NCBI GenBank assembly: GCA_013822395.1
Contig: PNKK01000002.1
Span: forward strand, 62,001-126,000
DNA length: 64,000 bases
Direction of reading: 5' to 3'
Origin: Anaerolinea sp.
GTDB lineage: Bacteria; Chloroflexota; Limnocylindria; Limnocylindrales; CSP1-4
Shown: positions 44,776-52,612 of the stretch, in pieces
How positions within the stretch are numbered: position 1 is the first letter of the stretch
Layout of the letters: the number at the start of each line of letters is the position of its first letter
Made by a program: the position numbers and the translations under genes
Notes under the pieces: model-generated
What the model saw: the letters and a program-made list of their open reading frames with translations, nothing else
Told to the model about the DNA's origin: nothing
Databases searched by the model: none

Positions 44776-44874
44776 ACCAAGTACGCCAATGTCACCCGCG
44801 CCACGGACATGGCGCTAGGCGTCCTTCCGCGGTCTGCCGGTCCTGACGCTCACGGCTCGGCCTCCTCTCGCCCA

Positions 44875-45120
44875 TCATGTGCTGCGAACCCCCACGCGGG
44901 CCAGGACCCGAACCATGCGCCGGAGCAACGGCACGATCAGTTCGCGCTCGATCGCATGCGTCCAAAGGTCATGGCCGGCTACACTGAGTCGCACTGCGTC
45001 AATCCGCTGACGACGCCGGTAGCGGTGGGTGATGACCACATGCTGAGCCGTCCGCCACGGCCCGGTGTAGCGCCGCTGGAAGCGGTCGGCTCGTTCCTCG
45101 ACGGTGAACCGGGGCTTCAC
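44875..45120 (-). CDS. Small basic phage protein, unknown
   Basis: An 81-residue basic protein (VEERADRFQRRYTGPWRTAQ, RLSVAGHDLWTHAIERELIV). The GTG start overlaps the stop of an upstream micro-frame (GTGA). No family recognised. The 99 bases downstream hold a 12-codon frame VSVRTGRPRKDA behind GAGAGGAGG, which resembles an AT-hook but is too short to call a gene. Confidence 0.5.
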   Translation of the reverse strand: MKPRFTVEERADRFQRRYTGPWRTAQHVVITHRYRRRQRIDAVRLSVAGHDLWTHAIERELIVPLLRRMVRVLARVGVRST

Positions 45121-45179
45121 GCCGATCTACCTCCTCGCTTGCGCGCTTCCTCCTCGCTCAGCGGTGTCGGCTCAGTCAC
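45117..45179 (-). CDS. 20-residue coupled micro-ORF
   Basis: GTG-started frame VTEPTPLSEEEARKRGGRSA. Its start overlaps the preceding frame and its stop overlaps the start of the 81-residue gene (GTGA). It may only keep ribosomes on the message. Confidence 0.4.
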   Translation of the reverse strand: MTEPTPLSEEEARKRGGRSA

Positions 45180-45213
45180 TGTCGGATCTCCATGTAGGCG
45201 CTTTGTAGGTCAT
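45172..45213 (-). CDS. 13-residue coupled micro-ORF
   Basis: ATG-started frame MTYKAPTWRSDSD with GGGAGGTGA eight bases before the start. It overlaps the next micro-ORF. Supported only by the ribosome site and coupling. Confidence 0.35.
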   Translation of the reverse strand: MTYKAPTWRSDSD

Positions 45214-45221
45214 ATGTCCGC

Positions 45222-45629
45222 TCACCTCCCGGCCTCCTCTCGCCCATCCTGTGTTGCAACCGGATATGGCACGCCGCTCGTCGGGATCAGCGACCAGTCG
45301 CGGACGCCCATCGCGTTTCGCGCGGTCGGGAACGCCTCCGTTTCAGCGCCGCACTGGACCTGGAAGTCGATCGGCAGACCCGTCTCTTGCCGACCCCACA
45401 CGGACAGCGCGCGGTTGAGAAACCTGATCGAGTCGAGCCGCCCACGTGACAGTGCGGCGAACCGATCAGCGGCGAGCACCACGCGCACGTCCACGTCGCG
45501 GTAATCGGCGCGCTCGGTCGCAGAGCCGACGAGATAGGGCGTCGAACCGAAGATCACCCGGACCATCCGGCACCAGTCCTCCAGCCGGTCGAAGTCGGGC
45601 TGGATGAGAAACGTCACGCGGTCAGCCAT
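45222..45629 (-). CDS. Nucleotidyltransferase-like protein
   Basis: A 135-residue protein with LVGSATERADYRDVDVRVVL, the GS...DxDxR pattern of minimal nucleotidyltransferases, preceded by an alpha helix (FDRLEDWCRMVRVIFG). This pattern would transfer a nucleotide onto a protein or RNA. The start MADRVTFL overlaps the stop of the small upstream gene. Confidence 0.65.
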   Translation of the reverse strand: MADRVTFLIQPDFDRLEDWCRMVRVIFGSTPYLVGSATERADYRDVDVRVVLAADRFAALSRGRLDSIRFLNRALSVWGRQETGLPIDFQVQCGAETEAFPTARNAMGVRDWSLIPTSGVPYPVATQDGREEAGR

Positions 45630-45699
45630 CTCGGCCACCCTGTGCCGCGAGTAGGGCCGGGTTGAGTTGGCCGCCACTTGCCGTCGCGATGCGGATCAT
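45622..45699 (-). CDS. 25-residue coupled small protein
   Basis: Frame MIRIATASGGQLNPALLAAQ plus five residues. Its ATG overlaps the previous stop (ATGA) and its stop falls in the start region of the nucleotidyltransferase (ATGGCTGA). Unknown function. Confidence 0.4.
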   Translation of the reverse strand: MIRIATASGGQLNPALLAAQGGRDG

Positions 45700-45914
45700 G
45701 ACAAGTGGCGCGGTGGCTCGGCCGGCTCGGGGATGATCTCGGCAGAGCCCTGCGACACGTATACCGTTGGCGGGACGGTCCGATCGTCACGCACCGGCGG
45801 TTGGACAATGACTGACGGCGAATCGGTCACCCACGTGACAATCCCCACCACGCGGCCGACGAGCCCACTCCTCCGATCGCGGACGAGACGACCGAGCAGG
45901 GACATGTCGTTCAT
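45696..45914 (-). CDS. Small phage protein, unknown
   Basis: A 72-residue protein (LLGRLVRDRRSGLVGRVVGI, TVYVSQGSAEIIPEPAEPPR), probably a small SH3-like beta barrel. Coupled at both ends by ATGA overlaps. Confidence 0.55.
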   Translation of the reverse strand: MNDMSLLGRLVRDRRSGLVGRVVGIVTWVTDSPSVIVQPPVRDDRTVPPTVYVSQGSAEIIPEPAEPPRHLS

Positions 45915-46150
45915 GCGCCCATCAACCTCGGGTCGAACCCCGTCCCGTTGTCAGCCCTGCTGGTCACGGAGTAGGGGGAGCTGGTGGAATAGCGCCGTTG
46001 CCACGCGGCCATCCACTCGGCGGCCTCCGCTGCACCGATAGGACCTGCCCTCTTTGGCTCCTCCCAGCGCCACTTCGGGCGGAGGACGTAGGCTACGGCG
46101 GCGAGGAACACGGCGAGGAAGGCGAGGACGAGTGCCGCGAGGCGAGTCAT
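45911..46150 (-). CDS. Small single-span membrane protein
   Basis: A 79-residue protein: one N-terminal transmembrane helix (LAALVLAFLAVFLAAVAYVL), then a basic and soluble tail (EAAEWMAAWQRRYSTSSPYS). ATGA overlaps on both sides. Confidence 0.58.
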   Translation of the reverse strand: MTRLAALVLAFLAVFLAAVAYVLRPKWRWEEPKRAGPIGAAEAAEWMAAWQRRYSTSSPYSVTSRADNGTGFDPRLMGA

Positions 46151-46458
46151 GCTCGCGCCACCCGGATCGTCGCGCTCCGCGCTGCCGCGCCGCTCAGTGC
46201 TCGGGCGTACTGCTCGGTCGCCCGTGCGATGGCGCGCTGTCGCCAGCCTCGGGCAAAGGGTCGCTCGCCGCGTTCGCCCTCTGGCGTCGGCTCGAGGCCA
46301 AGCTGACCGGAGACGCCGTAGTTGCGGAGTCCCCAATAGGGTGGCGAGGTCACGACACAGTTAACCGACTCGGTGGACAGGGCGGCGAGCACCGTCCGGG
46401 CGTCGCCCTGGTAGATGGTGAGCCAGCCGTCCGCATACCGGGGTGGCGTAGAGGTCAC
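46147..46458 (-). CDS. Truncated DNA methyltransferase (N-terminal fragment)
   Basis: A 103-residue frame. Residues 10-55 (LTIYQGDARTVLAALS, CVVTSPPYWGLRNYG, GQLGLEPTPE) are the opening of an N4-cytosine/N6-adenine methyltransferase with the catalytic TSPPY. The expected rest, including the AdoMet-binding FxGxG motif, is missing, and the chain ends in 48 unrelated residues. It remains in the coupled gene chain (GTGA at the start, ATGA at the stop). Probably inactive as a methyltransferase. Confidence 0.68.
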   Translation of the reverse strand: MTSTPPRYADGWLTIYQGDARTVLAALSTESVNCVVTSPPYWGLRNYGVSGQLGLEPTPEGERGERPFARGWRQRAIARATEQYARALSGAAARSATIRVARA

Positions 46459-46937
46459 GCAGACACCTCGCCGGCCGGGACCGTCCGCCCGGTCAGCGGG
46501 TCGTACGACTCGTGGTCGAGCGGCTGGGCACGACACCACGACCGCCACGCCGCCGTCTCGCGGAGGGCCTCGCCATCCACGTCGGCCCGGTGGCGGTACT
46601 CCCCCATCGCGCCCGGCGGCGGGCAGATGATCATCCCCATGAGGCGCGCCGACTCGGCGCTCCACGTCGGCCCGGCCGTCTCGTAGACGTAGACGGCCTC
46701 GACCGGCCGCGGCGTATCGTGGAGCTGGTCGAGCAGGTCACGTGTGCCGTCGGTCCGCGACACGACAGCGCGGAGCCAATGCGGCGCGCGGCCCACGGAG
46801 TACCGCCCGGCCGCCGGTCCGTCGAGGAGCACGACGCCGCCCTTCGATCGCGTCATGGTTGCGCGTCCCGCTTCCTCGCCACCGGGGTCGGTGCTGGACT
46901 GGACGACCACCTTGCCCTCACGCCGAAGCTCGTCCAT
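46455..46937 (-). CDS. Phage accessory protein, unknown
   Basis: A 160-residue protein (VVVQSSTDPGG, WLRAVVSRTDGTRDLLDQLH, EAVYVYETAGPTW) of the type found as short ORFans in actinophage-like genomes. The ATG at 46937 has GAGAGGAG upstream and follows promoter P3. Confidence 0.5.
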   Translation of the reverse strand: MDELRREGKVVVQSSTDPGGEEAGRATMTRSKGGVVLLDGPAAGRYSVGRAPHWLRAVVSRTDGTRDLLDQLHDTPRPVEAVYVYETAGPTWSAESARLMGMIICPPPGAMGEYRHRADVDGEALRETAAWRSWCRAQPLDHESYDPLTGRTVPAGEVSA

Positions 46938-46970
46938 CACTACTCCTCTCCGCGGCGCTCCCGCTCCACG

Positions 46971-47010
46971 AGCATACCACAATCGTACCGTAAGGACAAT
47001 ACGTTCGTAT
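46971..47010 (-). promoter_or_regulatory. Promoter P3 with ATAC-N4-GTAT operator
   Basis: Minus strand: -35 TTGTCC (46999-46994), 17-base spacer ending GTGG, -10 TATGCT (46976-46971). The dyad ATACGAACGTAT (47010-46999) abuts the -35. A leader with a ribosome site follows, so this one is not leaderless. It drives the 46.9-44.3 kb accessory block. Confidence 0.72.
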
Positions 47011-47017
47011 CGCCTGC

Positions 47018-47767
47018 CTAGACCTTCAGGCCACCCCGCTCGCCGTACTCCGGCAGGACGGGCAACGTCGCGCAACGACAGTCCGGGTGGGCCGGCGGCG
47101 CGTCGATGCCACCGGTGAACGGCCGATCCATCGGCCGCTGCTCACCATGGAGCGCCTGACACTGCGCGCACGTCCCCTCGCCGTCGGCGCTCCACTCCTT
47201 GTCGGTCACGCCCGCCTCGCGGTAGCGCTCCAGGGCGCCCGCGCTCGAGGCGCGGATCGTCTCGGTGCGCGCGATGACCGTCGCCCGCTCTCGGCTCATC
47301 GTGCCCTCGAACACGTCCCGCAGACGAGCGGCGATCCGGTCCATCGGCTCGCCGGCGTCGAGCCCGGCGGCGACCGCATCGCTGATTTCCCGCGCCCGCT
47401 CGGTGACCCACTCGTCGGCGAAGGTGCGCACGTAGCCCCGGATGAACGAGGCGACGGCCACCGGCAACGGCACCGACATTGTCGGCCGTGACCCGAGCTG
47501 CGCCTCGCCCCACTCGCCGCCGATGATCGCGGCGCGCGACATGTAGCGCTCCAGCTCGCGGGCGAAGTCCTCGTCGGCGTTCTGGGGGAGCCACTCGGAC
47601 GGCAGGGCCTTGAGGAGCCCGAGCCGGCCACCGGCGTGCATCCGCCAGGTCGCGAACAGCCCGTCGAGCGCCGCGATGAAGGCGCGCTCGGTGGCCGAGA
47701 GGGCGGCGACCTGCGGGAACGGGTCGTGTGCCTTCGCTAGCGGCGGCGGTAGAACGCCGCGAGGTCG
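47018..47767 (-). CDS. MuF-like minor head protein (SPP1 gp7 family), reached by frameshift
   Basis: About 249 codons with the SPP1 gp7/MuF pattern: SRERATVIARTETIRASSAG, GVTDKEWSADGEGTCAQCQA, then PPAHPDCRCATLPV, with conserved cysteines and histidine. Between the end of the portal and the residue MHAGG, well inside the domain, there is no ATG, GTG or TTG. The frame is -1 to portal. It can be entered from portal at C CCT TTC (47773-47767). I therefore call it as a portal-MuF extension. An assembly error is the alternative. Confidence 0.75.
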   Translation of the reverse strand, partial: RPRGVLPPPLAKAHDPFPQVAALSATERAFIAALDGLFATWRMHAGGRLGLLKALPSEWLPQNADEDFARELERYMSRAAIIGGEWGEAQLGSRPTMSVPLPVAVASFIRGYVRTFADEWVTERAREISDAVAAGLDAGEPMDRIAARLRDVFEGTMSRERATVIARTETIRASSAGALERYREAGVTDKEWSADGEGTCAQCQALHGEQRPMDRPFTGGIDAPPAHPDCRCATLPVLPEYGERGGLKV

Positions 47768-49173
47768 AAAGGGCGGGTGGCCTTGCCGGCCTCCGTCGCC
47801 ACGGCCTGGTCCTCTGCCCCCGCCTCCGTCGCCGCGGCCTCCTCGTCTGGCGCAGGCGGGCCGGACGCGACGGGAGCAGGCGGTGGGGCCTCGAGACCGG
47901 CGAGGTAGAGGCTCATCGGGACGGGTCCGGCCTTGGGCACGGGAACCCACAGCTCGTCGCCGTACCTGTCGAGCGGCGGATCGCCGCGCTCCGCGAGCGC
48001 ATCGTTGGGGCGCACCCAGGAGAGGCCACCGAGGGCCTTCGAGTAGTACTCGGCGGCCGCCTGGTTGCTGTGGCGGCCGAGGTCGCTGAACCGGAAGGTC
48101 AGGAGGGGGTGAAAGCTCGCCACGACCTCGCGCGTCAGGTACTCCGCAACGAGTTCCATGAGCGGCGCGTAGCCATGCTCCTCGGTGAACTCCGCGTTGA
48201 CCTGGCCCTGGCTGCGGTTGACGTCGAAGGCGATCCCGATGTCCTGGGGCTGGACGTGGAACACCGCGCAGATCTTGCGGGCGAGGTAGGTCAGCCACTC
48301 CATGTACTGCATGTCGCTGTTCGACTGGCTAAGCTGCGTCCACTTCGCGCCCTTGCCGCCGCCGATGATCGCGATCTGGCTGCGGCCGGCGATCTCGGCG
48401 TCCCAATACGCCCGGAAGCTGTCCACGGCGTCCGGGCGGATGCCCTCGCCGAGGTCGAGCAGGCCCGGCGGGGTCGCCTGGCGCACCGCCCGCCGGTTGT
48501 ACTCCGCCGCCGCGAGGTCCCCCTCGATCGTATCGGCGAGCACCTCGAGCGCGGAGAGCCCGAGCGGGCTGTACGTCACCGGGCGCTCCATCATGCAGAC
48601 GAGCTCATCGTTGCGGAAGCGCTGGACCTCGCGCCCCTGGAGGTCGAACTGGTAGTAGCGCGGCGCGCTCGTGTCGCTGCCGTCCCACTCCGGATCGAAG
48701 CGGATCGTGCCGCCATCGACGCCCCACAGGTAGGCGATCGGCTGCACGCCCCCGACCCGCAGTCGCCCGCCGACCGTGAGCTCCTTCTCGATGCAGCCCT
48801 GGTCGAGGACGAGCAGATCCTCGACCACCTGCTCGATCAGCGTCCGGAAGCTCTCGCCCTTCGGGTTGGGGTTGCGCAGGAGCGCCTTGGCGGCGGCGAT
48901 CGCCCCCTCTGGCACATCCACCCCGGACTCGACGGGCACGATGTCCCAGCGCCCGCGGCCCACCTGTGAGCGGCGCAGGTCGATCGCGGCGCGGACCCAC
49001 GGATTGCGCCGGGACCAGCGCCGGAGGTGCGCGACCGAGGGCTTGGGCAGCGGGCCGGTGAAGGCGGCGCCGCGGACGGCGATGTCGCCGTCCCAGCCGA
49101 ACAGGCCGCCATAGCGGGTGTGGTCGCGGGTGATGATCGGCGCCGCCCGCCGAGCGGCCCGGCGGGGACTCAC
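47737..49173 (-). CDS. Portal protein
   Basis: A 478-residue HK97-like portal protein: LRRWSRRNPWVRAAIDLRRS, VVEDLLVLDQGCIEKEL, RPVTYSPLGLSALEVLADTI, ARKICAVFHVQPQDIGIAFD and the long helix VEHE-like EEHGYAPLMELVAEYL. It forms the dodecameric DNA gate of the head. The C-terminal 60 residues are Ala/Pro/Glu-rich and carry the candidate slippery site. It follows the terminase cluster. Confidence 0.9.
   Translation of the reverse strand: MSPRRAARRAAPIITRDHTRYGGLFGWDGDIAVRGAAFTGPLPKPSVAHLRRWSRRNPWVRAAIDLRRSQVGRGRWDIVPVESGVDVPEGAIAAAKALLRNPNPKGESFRTLIEQVVEDLLVLDQGCIEKELTVGGRLRVGGVQPIAYLWGVDGGTIRFDPEWDGSDTSAPRYYQFDLQGREVQRFRNDELVCMMERPVTYSPLGLSALEVLADTIEGDLAAAEYNRRAVRQATPPGLLDLGEGIRPDAVDSFRAYWDAEIAGRSQIAIIGGGKGAKWTQLSQSNSDMQYMEWLTYLARKICAVFHVQPQDIGIAFDVNRSQGQVNAEFTEEHGYAPLMELVAEYLTREVVASFHPLLTFRFSDLGRHSNQAAAEYYSKALGGLSWVRPNDALAERGDPPLDRYGDELWVPVPKAGPVPMSLYLAGLEAPPPAPVASGPPAPDEEAAATEAGAEDQAVATEAGKATRPFDLAAFYRRR
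47767..47773 (-). promoter_or_regulatory. Candidate -1 frameshift site (CCCTTTC) in portal
   Basis: C CCT TTC with CCT and TTC as zero-frame codons fits X XXY YYZ. It lies nine codons before the portal stop, and the -1 frame leads straight into the MuF domain. Supported by the absence of a MuF start codon. Efficiency cannot be judged. Confidence 0.5.
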
Positions 49174-49406
49174 CGGCGCGCCCGGTGCTCGGCGATGTAG
49201 CGCCCGATGACATCCGCCATGACGACTCGCTCAAGCTCCTTGTTGACGATCTCGCGCGCCTCGGCCAGCGTGAACGGCAGCGGCGGCGCGAGGTCGCCGT
49301 ACTCCGGTCCTCGCCGCAACGGCGCCAGTGAGGCCCACCAGCGCGGCACGACGAAGTCTCCGTCCGCGAACCGCATGACCAGCGTGTCGTACGTGTCCGG
49401 CGTCAT
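49170..49406 (-). CDS. Small phage protein, unknown
   Basis: A 78-residue protein (VVPRWWASLAPLRRGPEYGD, PFTLAEAREIVNKELERVVM) upstream of portal and overlapping it by four bases. It looks like a head gene accessory, not recognised. Confidence 0.52.
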   Translation of the reverse strand: MTPDTYDTLVMRFADGDFVVPRWWASLAPLRRGPEYGDLAPPLPFTLAEAREIVNKELERVVMADVIGRYIAEHRARR

Positions 49407-49407
49407 C

Positions 49408-49830
49408 TCACGTCCGATTGGGCGCCGCGGCAAGCCCTCCGGCGTCTACGTCGTCCTCGGCGCCCGCATCGTCACCGAGCAGCTCGGCCTGGCTCACCTC
49501 GTAAGCCCGCTGCTGGGGCACGGAGCGCCGCGCAGCGTGGAGCCGGCGATAACAGCTCGCGCACACGTCGTAGCGCTTCTGCCCGCGCGCCCGCGGGCGC
49601 ATCGGCTCCGGGGCGAGTTGCTGTTCGTGGTGTGTCGGCCCAACGAGCACGCCGCACGCAGCGCAGCGCGGGTGGGCGAGTCGGAGGCGGCGGTAGTCCT
49701 TCGCGAGCGGCGCGAAGGCGGCCTGGAGACGGGCGATCTCACGGCCCACCGCCCGCAGGTCGCCGCCGACCGAGTCCACCTGCTGGCACGTCTCGCAATC
49801 GATCACGGCGTCTCGCACGGCGCCAGCCAA
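49408..49830 (-). CDS. Cysteine-rich HNH-like zinc protein
   Basis: A 140-residue protein (start TTG or an internal GTG) with CETCQQ, CAACGVL and CASCYRRLH, and HHEQQL. A zinc-binding HNH-like or recombination-endonuclease-like fold is possible, but no full HNH motif is seen. Confidence 0.5.
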   Translation of the reverse strand: MAGAVRDAVIDCETCQQVDSVGGDLRAVGREIARLQAAFAPLAKDYRRLRLAHPRCAACGVLVGPTHHEQQLAPEPMRPRARGQKRYDVCASCYRRLHAARRSVPQQRAYEVSQAELLGDDAGAEDDVDAGGLAAAPNRT

Positions 49831-49866
49831 GGGTTCCGTACTCGGACCTCGACACGCACGGCTGCG

Positions 49867-50400
49867 CTACTCGCCGGCATGGACCACATCGAGGACATCG
49901 ACGACGGCCACCAGCCGATCGGCCGCCATCTCTGGTGTGTCGGCGGACGTGTCGACGGTCGCGTCGTAGCGAAACGCCGGCCAGTGGAACTCAGACTCGT
50001 GGTCGCGCTGCGGGCCCGCGCGACCGACGAGCCGGATGAACCGGAAGCCGTGCTCGCGGAGCGCGCGCTCCTCGTTCGGGAACCGGCAATCGTCCACGAC
50101 GTAGTGCCGCCCGGGCGCCAGCCGGCGGACGAGCGACTTGACCCAGAAATCCTCGTCGAGCTGCCGGCGGATCGCGTCTGTGCCCAGCGCCTGGAGCAGC
50201 TCGCGACCCGTGATCTCGACCGTCGCGCCCGACCGCCTGACCTCGTAGTGCGCCGCCTTGTCGATCGGGCCATACGCGCAGGCGGCGATCTCGCGCAGCG
50301 GGTCGGCGAACGAGAGGTGCTCCCAGCCGTACTGGCCGAGCGCCCGGGCGAGCGTCGTCTTGCCGCTCCCCTGTGGGCCGATGAGGGCGAGGCTCGTCAT
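49867..50400 (-). CDS. Deoxynucleoside monophosphate kinase
   Basis: A 177-residue P-loop kinase: GPQGSGKTTLARAL, then LSFADPLREIAA, RELLQALGTDAIR, DEDFWV and VVDDCRFPNEERAL, the set seen in phage dNMP kinases related to T4 gp1. It would phosphorylate dNMPs to support phage DNA synthesis, possibly including modified ones. The ATG at 50400 lies nine bases after the P5 -10 with no leader ribosome site. Confidence 0.82.
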   Translation of the reverse strand: MTSLALIGPQGSGKTTLARALGQYGWEHLSFADPLREIAACAYGPIDKAAHYEVRRSGATVEITGRELLQALGTDAIRRQLDEDFWVKSLVRRLAPGRHYVVDDCRFPNEERALREHGFRFIRLVGRAGPQRDHESEFHWPAFRYDATVDTSADTPEMAADRLVAVVDVLDVVHAGE

Positions 50401-50409
50401 GCTCGCTGC

Positions 50410-50438
50410 ATCATACGTGCGTATGAAGCGAGACGCAA
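50410..50438 (-). promoter_or_regulatory. Promoter P5 with ATAC-N4-GTAT operator over the -10
   Basis: Minus strand: -35 TTGCGT (50438-50433), 17-base spacer, -10 TATGAT (50415-50410). The dyad ATACGCACGTAT (50424-50413) covers the end of the spacer and the start of the -10. ATG of the kinase is nine bases downstream, so a leaderless or nearly leaderless mRNA is predicted. Confidence 0.66.
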
Positions 50439-50443
50439 GTCTG

Positions 50444-51910
50444 TCACCGGCTCGCGCTCGTGAAGTAGAACTCGGTGCCGCCGAGGTCGGCGGCGTAGAC
50501 GGCGGCGTCCACGAGGTCGTCATGCTCGCCGTTGGGGAAGGCGAGCAGTTGCGAGGGCAGCTCGCCGAGGTCGGTCGGGCCGGTCCCGAGCCCCGGACCA
50601 CCGCGCAGGAACGAGACCTTGCGCCCCTCGAAACGCGCCGCCAGCGCCCGTGCCCGGGTCACCTTGTCCTTGTCCGGGTAGACCGGCATGGCCGGCAGGC
50701 GGGTGTTGCGCAGCACCTCGCGGACGAACGTGCCCTGGTGCTGGGTCGCCTCGATGTTGAGTGCCTGGAGCTCCCGGGCGCGCTCGGCGGCGACCGGGTG
50801 TGGTGCCCGCCAGCCGACGAACCCGGCCGGCAGCAGCTTCATCGGCCAGAGCAGGCGCGGGCCAGCCGGGTTGCTGCCGGCGGTCTCGACGTACGTCCCG
50901 TCGTCCTGCCGCCCGGTGAGCCACAGCCGGTGGCCCTCATCGAGGCGCGCCTGCCAGGCGCCGACGATGTAGAGGTCGCGCTCGGGCGTCTCGATCGCCT
51001 CGACCCCGGCGGTGTAGTCGGACCGCTCGGATGTCGAGCTGGCGAGGTCGAGCCCGAACCGCCGACCGCCCTCGGGCACGTTGTCAACCCAGCCGAACCA
51101 CTCGCGCTTGAAGATGTTGCCGCCCATCCCCGAGGGGTCGTTCTGATACTGGAGGTCATACAGCGCCGAGCCCATGTCGAGGCGCTTGGCGAGGAGCGCC
51201 TCCATCCCCCACAGCTCGGGCCACAGCGTCGAGCCGTCGTCCCCGAGCGCCTTGCGCACGAGGTGCGGCCATCCCTTGCGGATCAGCTCGGCGTAGAAAT
51301 CGTCCTCGTGCCAGCGGGTGCCGGCGAACCAGCGCACCCCGTCGGGTACGACCATCGGGTCGACGACCTGCCAGTACGCCTCCGACGCGCGCTGGCGCTG
51401 GCCGGCCGTCGTGTTCTCGGTCCGGCCCACGATGTCGTCGCCGATGAGGATGTCGAGGCGCGGCCCCGGCTTGGCCGACAGCAGGGCATCGGTCAGCATC
51501 GAGTGGTCCTTGCCGAGGGCCACGCCCTTGACGGTCCACTCGGCGTCGGTCCACTTGTCGCCCGTGACCCCGTCCTGCGCCCACTCGAACACCTCGGCGA
51601 ACTTCGGCGACTCGACCATGCTGCGGATGGCCCGTGAGCGCGCCATTGCATCGCCGCCGACCGAGGTCAGGACACCGATCCGCTTCTGTCCCCGGTGGAC
51701 GCCGACCAGCCGAGCCGCACGATGGAGCAGCGCCGTCGTCTTGGCATGGCCGCGCGGCTCCAGCACCACACCCTTCGGGTGCCGATCGAGGAACCGCGAC
51801 AGCTCCCACAGATGGGCCGGGAAGACGAGGTCGGAGACGTACTCTGCGAAGGCGGCGTCGCTGGTCATGGCGAGCCGGCGCAGCTCCCGCCGGTAGCTTA
51901 TGCGAGGCAC
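50444..51910 (-). CDS. Terminase large subunit
   Basis: A 488-residue packaging motor: Walker A-like EPRGHAKTT near residue 50, Walker B region RLDILIGDDIVG near 155, and the C-terminal RNase H-like nuclease with FGLDLASSTS, LNIEATQ and HDDLVDAAVYA. It cuts and translocates phage DNA into the head. GTG start at 51910, 11 bases after the small upstream gene. Confidence 0.92.
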   Translation of the reverse strand: MPRISYRRELRRLAMTSDAAFAEYVSDLVFPAHLWELSRFLDRHPKGVVLEPRGHAKTTALLHRAARLVGVHRGQKRIGVLTSVGGDAMARSRAIRSMVESPKFAEVFEWAQDGVTGDKWTDAEWTVKGVALGKDHSMLTDALLSAKPGPRLDILIGDDIVGRTENTTAGQRQRASEAYWQVVDPMVVPDGVRWFAGTRWHEDDFYAELIRKGWPHLVRKALGDDGSTLWPELWGMEALLAKRLDMGSALYDLQYQNDPSGMGGNIFKREWFGWVDNVPEGGRRFGLDLASSTSERSDYTAGVEAIETPERDLYIVGAWQARLDEGHRLWLTGRQDDGTYVETAGSNPAGPRLLWPMKLLPAGFVGWRAPHPVAAERARELQALNIEATQHQGTFVREVLRNTRLPAMPVYPDKDKVTRARALAARFEGRKVSFLRGGPGLGTGPTDLGELPSQLLAFPNGEHDDLVDAAVYAADLGGTEFYFTSASR

Positions 51911-51920
51911 CCGACGTGCC

Positions 51921-52088
51921 TCACCGCCGCCACGCCGGACGAAGGATCAGCGCGCCGAACACCTTGGACATCGGCTCGCCACACAGCGCGCAGCGCGGCA
52001 CCGGTGGTGCGTAGCCGATCGGCGAGGTCGTGGTCCGCACAGCCGGCGGCTCGTGGCGGCGGCAGACGAACTCGTGGTCCACGCTCAT
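51921..52088 (-). CDS. 55-residue zinc-ribbon protein
   Basis: Frame MSVDHEFVCRRHEPPAV ... CALCGEPMSKVFGALI. It is not in the ORF track because of its length. Its ATG overlaps the terminase small subunit stop (ATGA), so it is coupled. One C..C-x2-C zinc site is possible. Confidence 0.6.
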   Translation of the reverse strand: MSVDHEFVCRRHEPPAVRTTTSPIGYAPPVPRCALCGEPMSKVFGALILRPAWRR

Positions 52089-52612
52089 GCCTCCTCCGTG
52101 TCGTCCCGCGCGGCGGCCTCCAGCTCATCGGCGTGGAGCCGGAAGCGGCGCGCCTGCTCCTCGGGTGAGAGGGCGTCGAGCGGATGGCTGCTCTCGACCC
52201 GAACGGGCCCGCCAGCGGCGCCGGTCAGCTCGACCCTGCGCACGTCGATCCCCGCCAGTTCGGCGATCCGCTTGGCTGCGTCGAGGCGGAGCTTCTGGTT
52301 CGCGATCTCCAGGACGGTCCCGCGCTTGGCGGCAGCGCCCTGGGTGGCCTCGGCGAGCACGCTCCGGGCCTGGGCGATCATGTCCGCCCGGATGTCCTCA
52401 TTCGGACTGACATAGGCGAGGTGGCCATCGCGGATCGCCTTGATGTGCTCCCGCACCTGCCGCGCACCGATGTGGATGGGGTCAGGCTCGCCCTTCTCGT
52501 TCTTCGCGCCGGCCAGGAGCACACGGATGCGCTCGGCGGAGTAACCGGCGAGGTGGAAGCGCTCGATCAGCTCGCGGGTGCGGCGAAGCTTGGCCTCGGT
52601 CGGGCGAGCCAT
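52085..52612 (-). CDS. Terminase small subunit-like protein
   Basis: A 175-residue protein with an N-terminal helix-turn-helix (RTRELIERFHLAGYSAERIR), a central helical region (ARSVLAEATQGAAAKRGTVL) and RIAELAGIDVRRVELTGAAG, as in TerS proteins that recognise pac or cos. It is directly upstream of terL except for the small zinc gene. Confidence 0.7.
   Translation of the reverse strand: MARPTEAKLRRTRELIERFHLAGYSAERIRVLLAGAKNEKGEPDPIHIGARQVREHIKAIRDGHLAYVSPNEDIRADMIAQARSVLAEATQGAAAKRGTVLEIANQKLRLDAAKRIAELAGIDVRRVELTGAAGGPVRVESSHPLDALSPEEQARRFRLHADELEAAARDDTEEA

Noticed and set aside
44769-44782. GTACTTGGTATG upstream of the RlpA-like gene as an operator
   Set aside because: The dyad has a three-base spacer and one mismatch, so it is too far from the motif to call.
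45755-45775. ACACGTATACCG as another operator copy
   Set aside because: It has GTATAC rather than ATAC-N4-GTAT and is inside coding sequence with no promoter elements.
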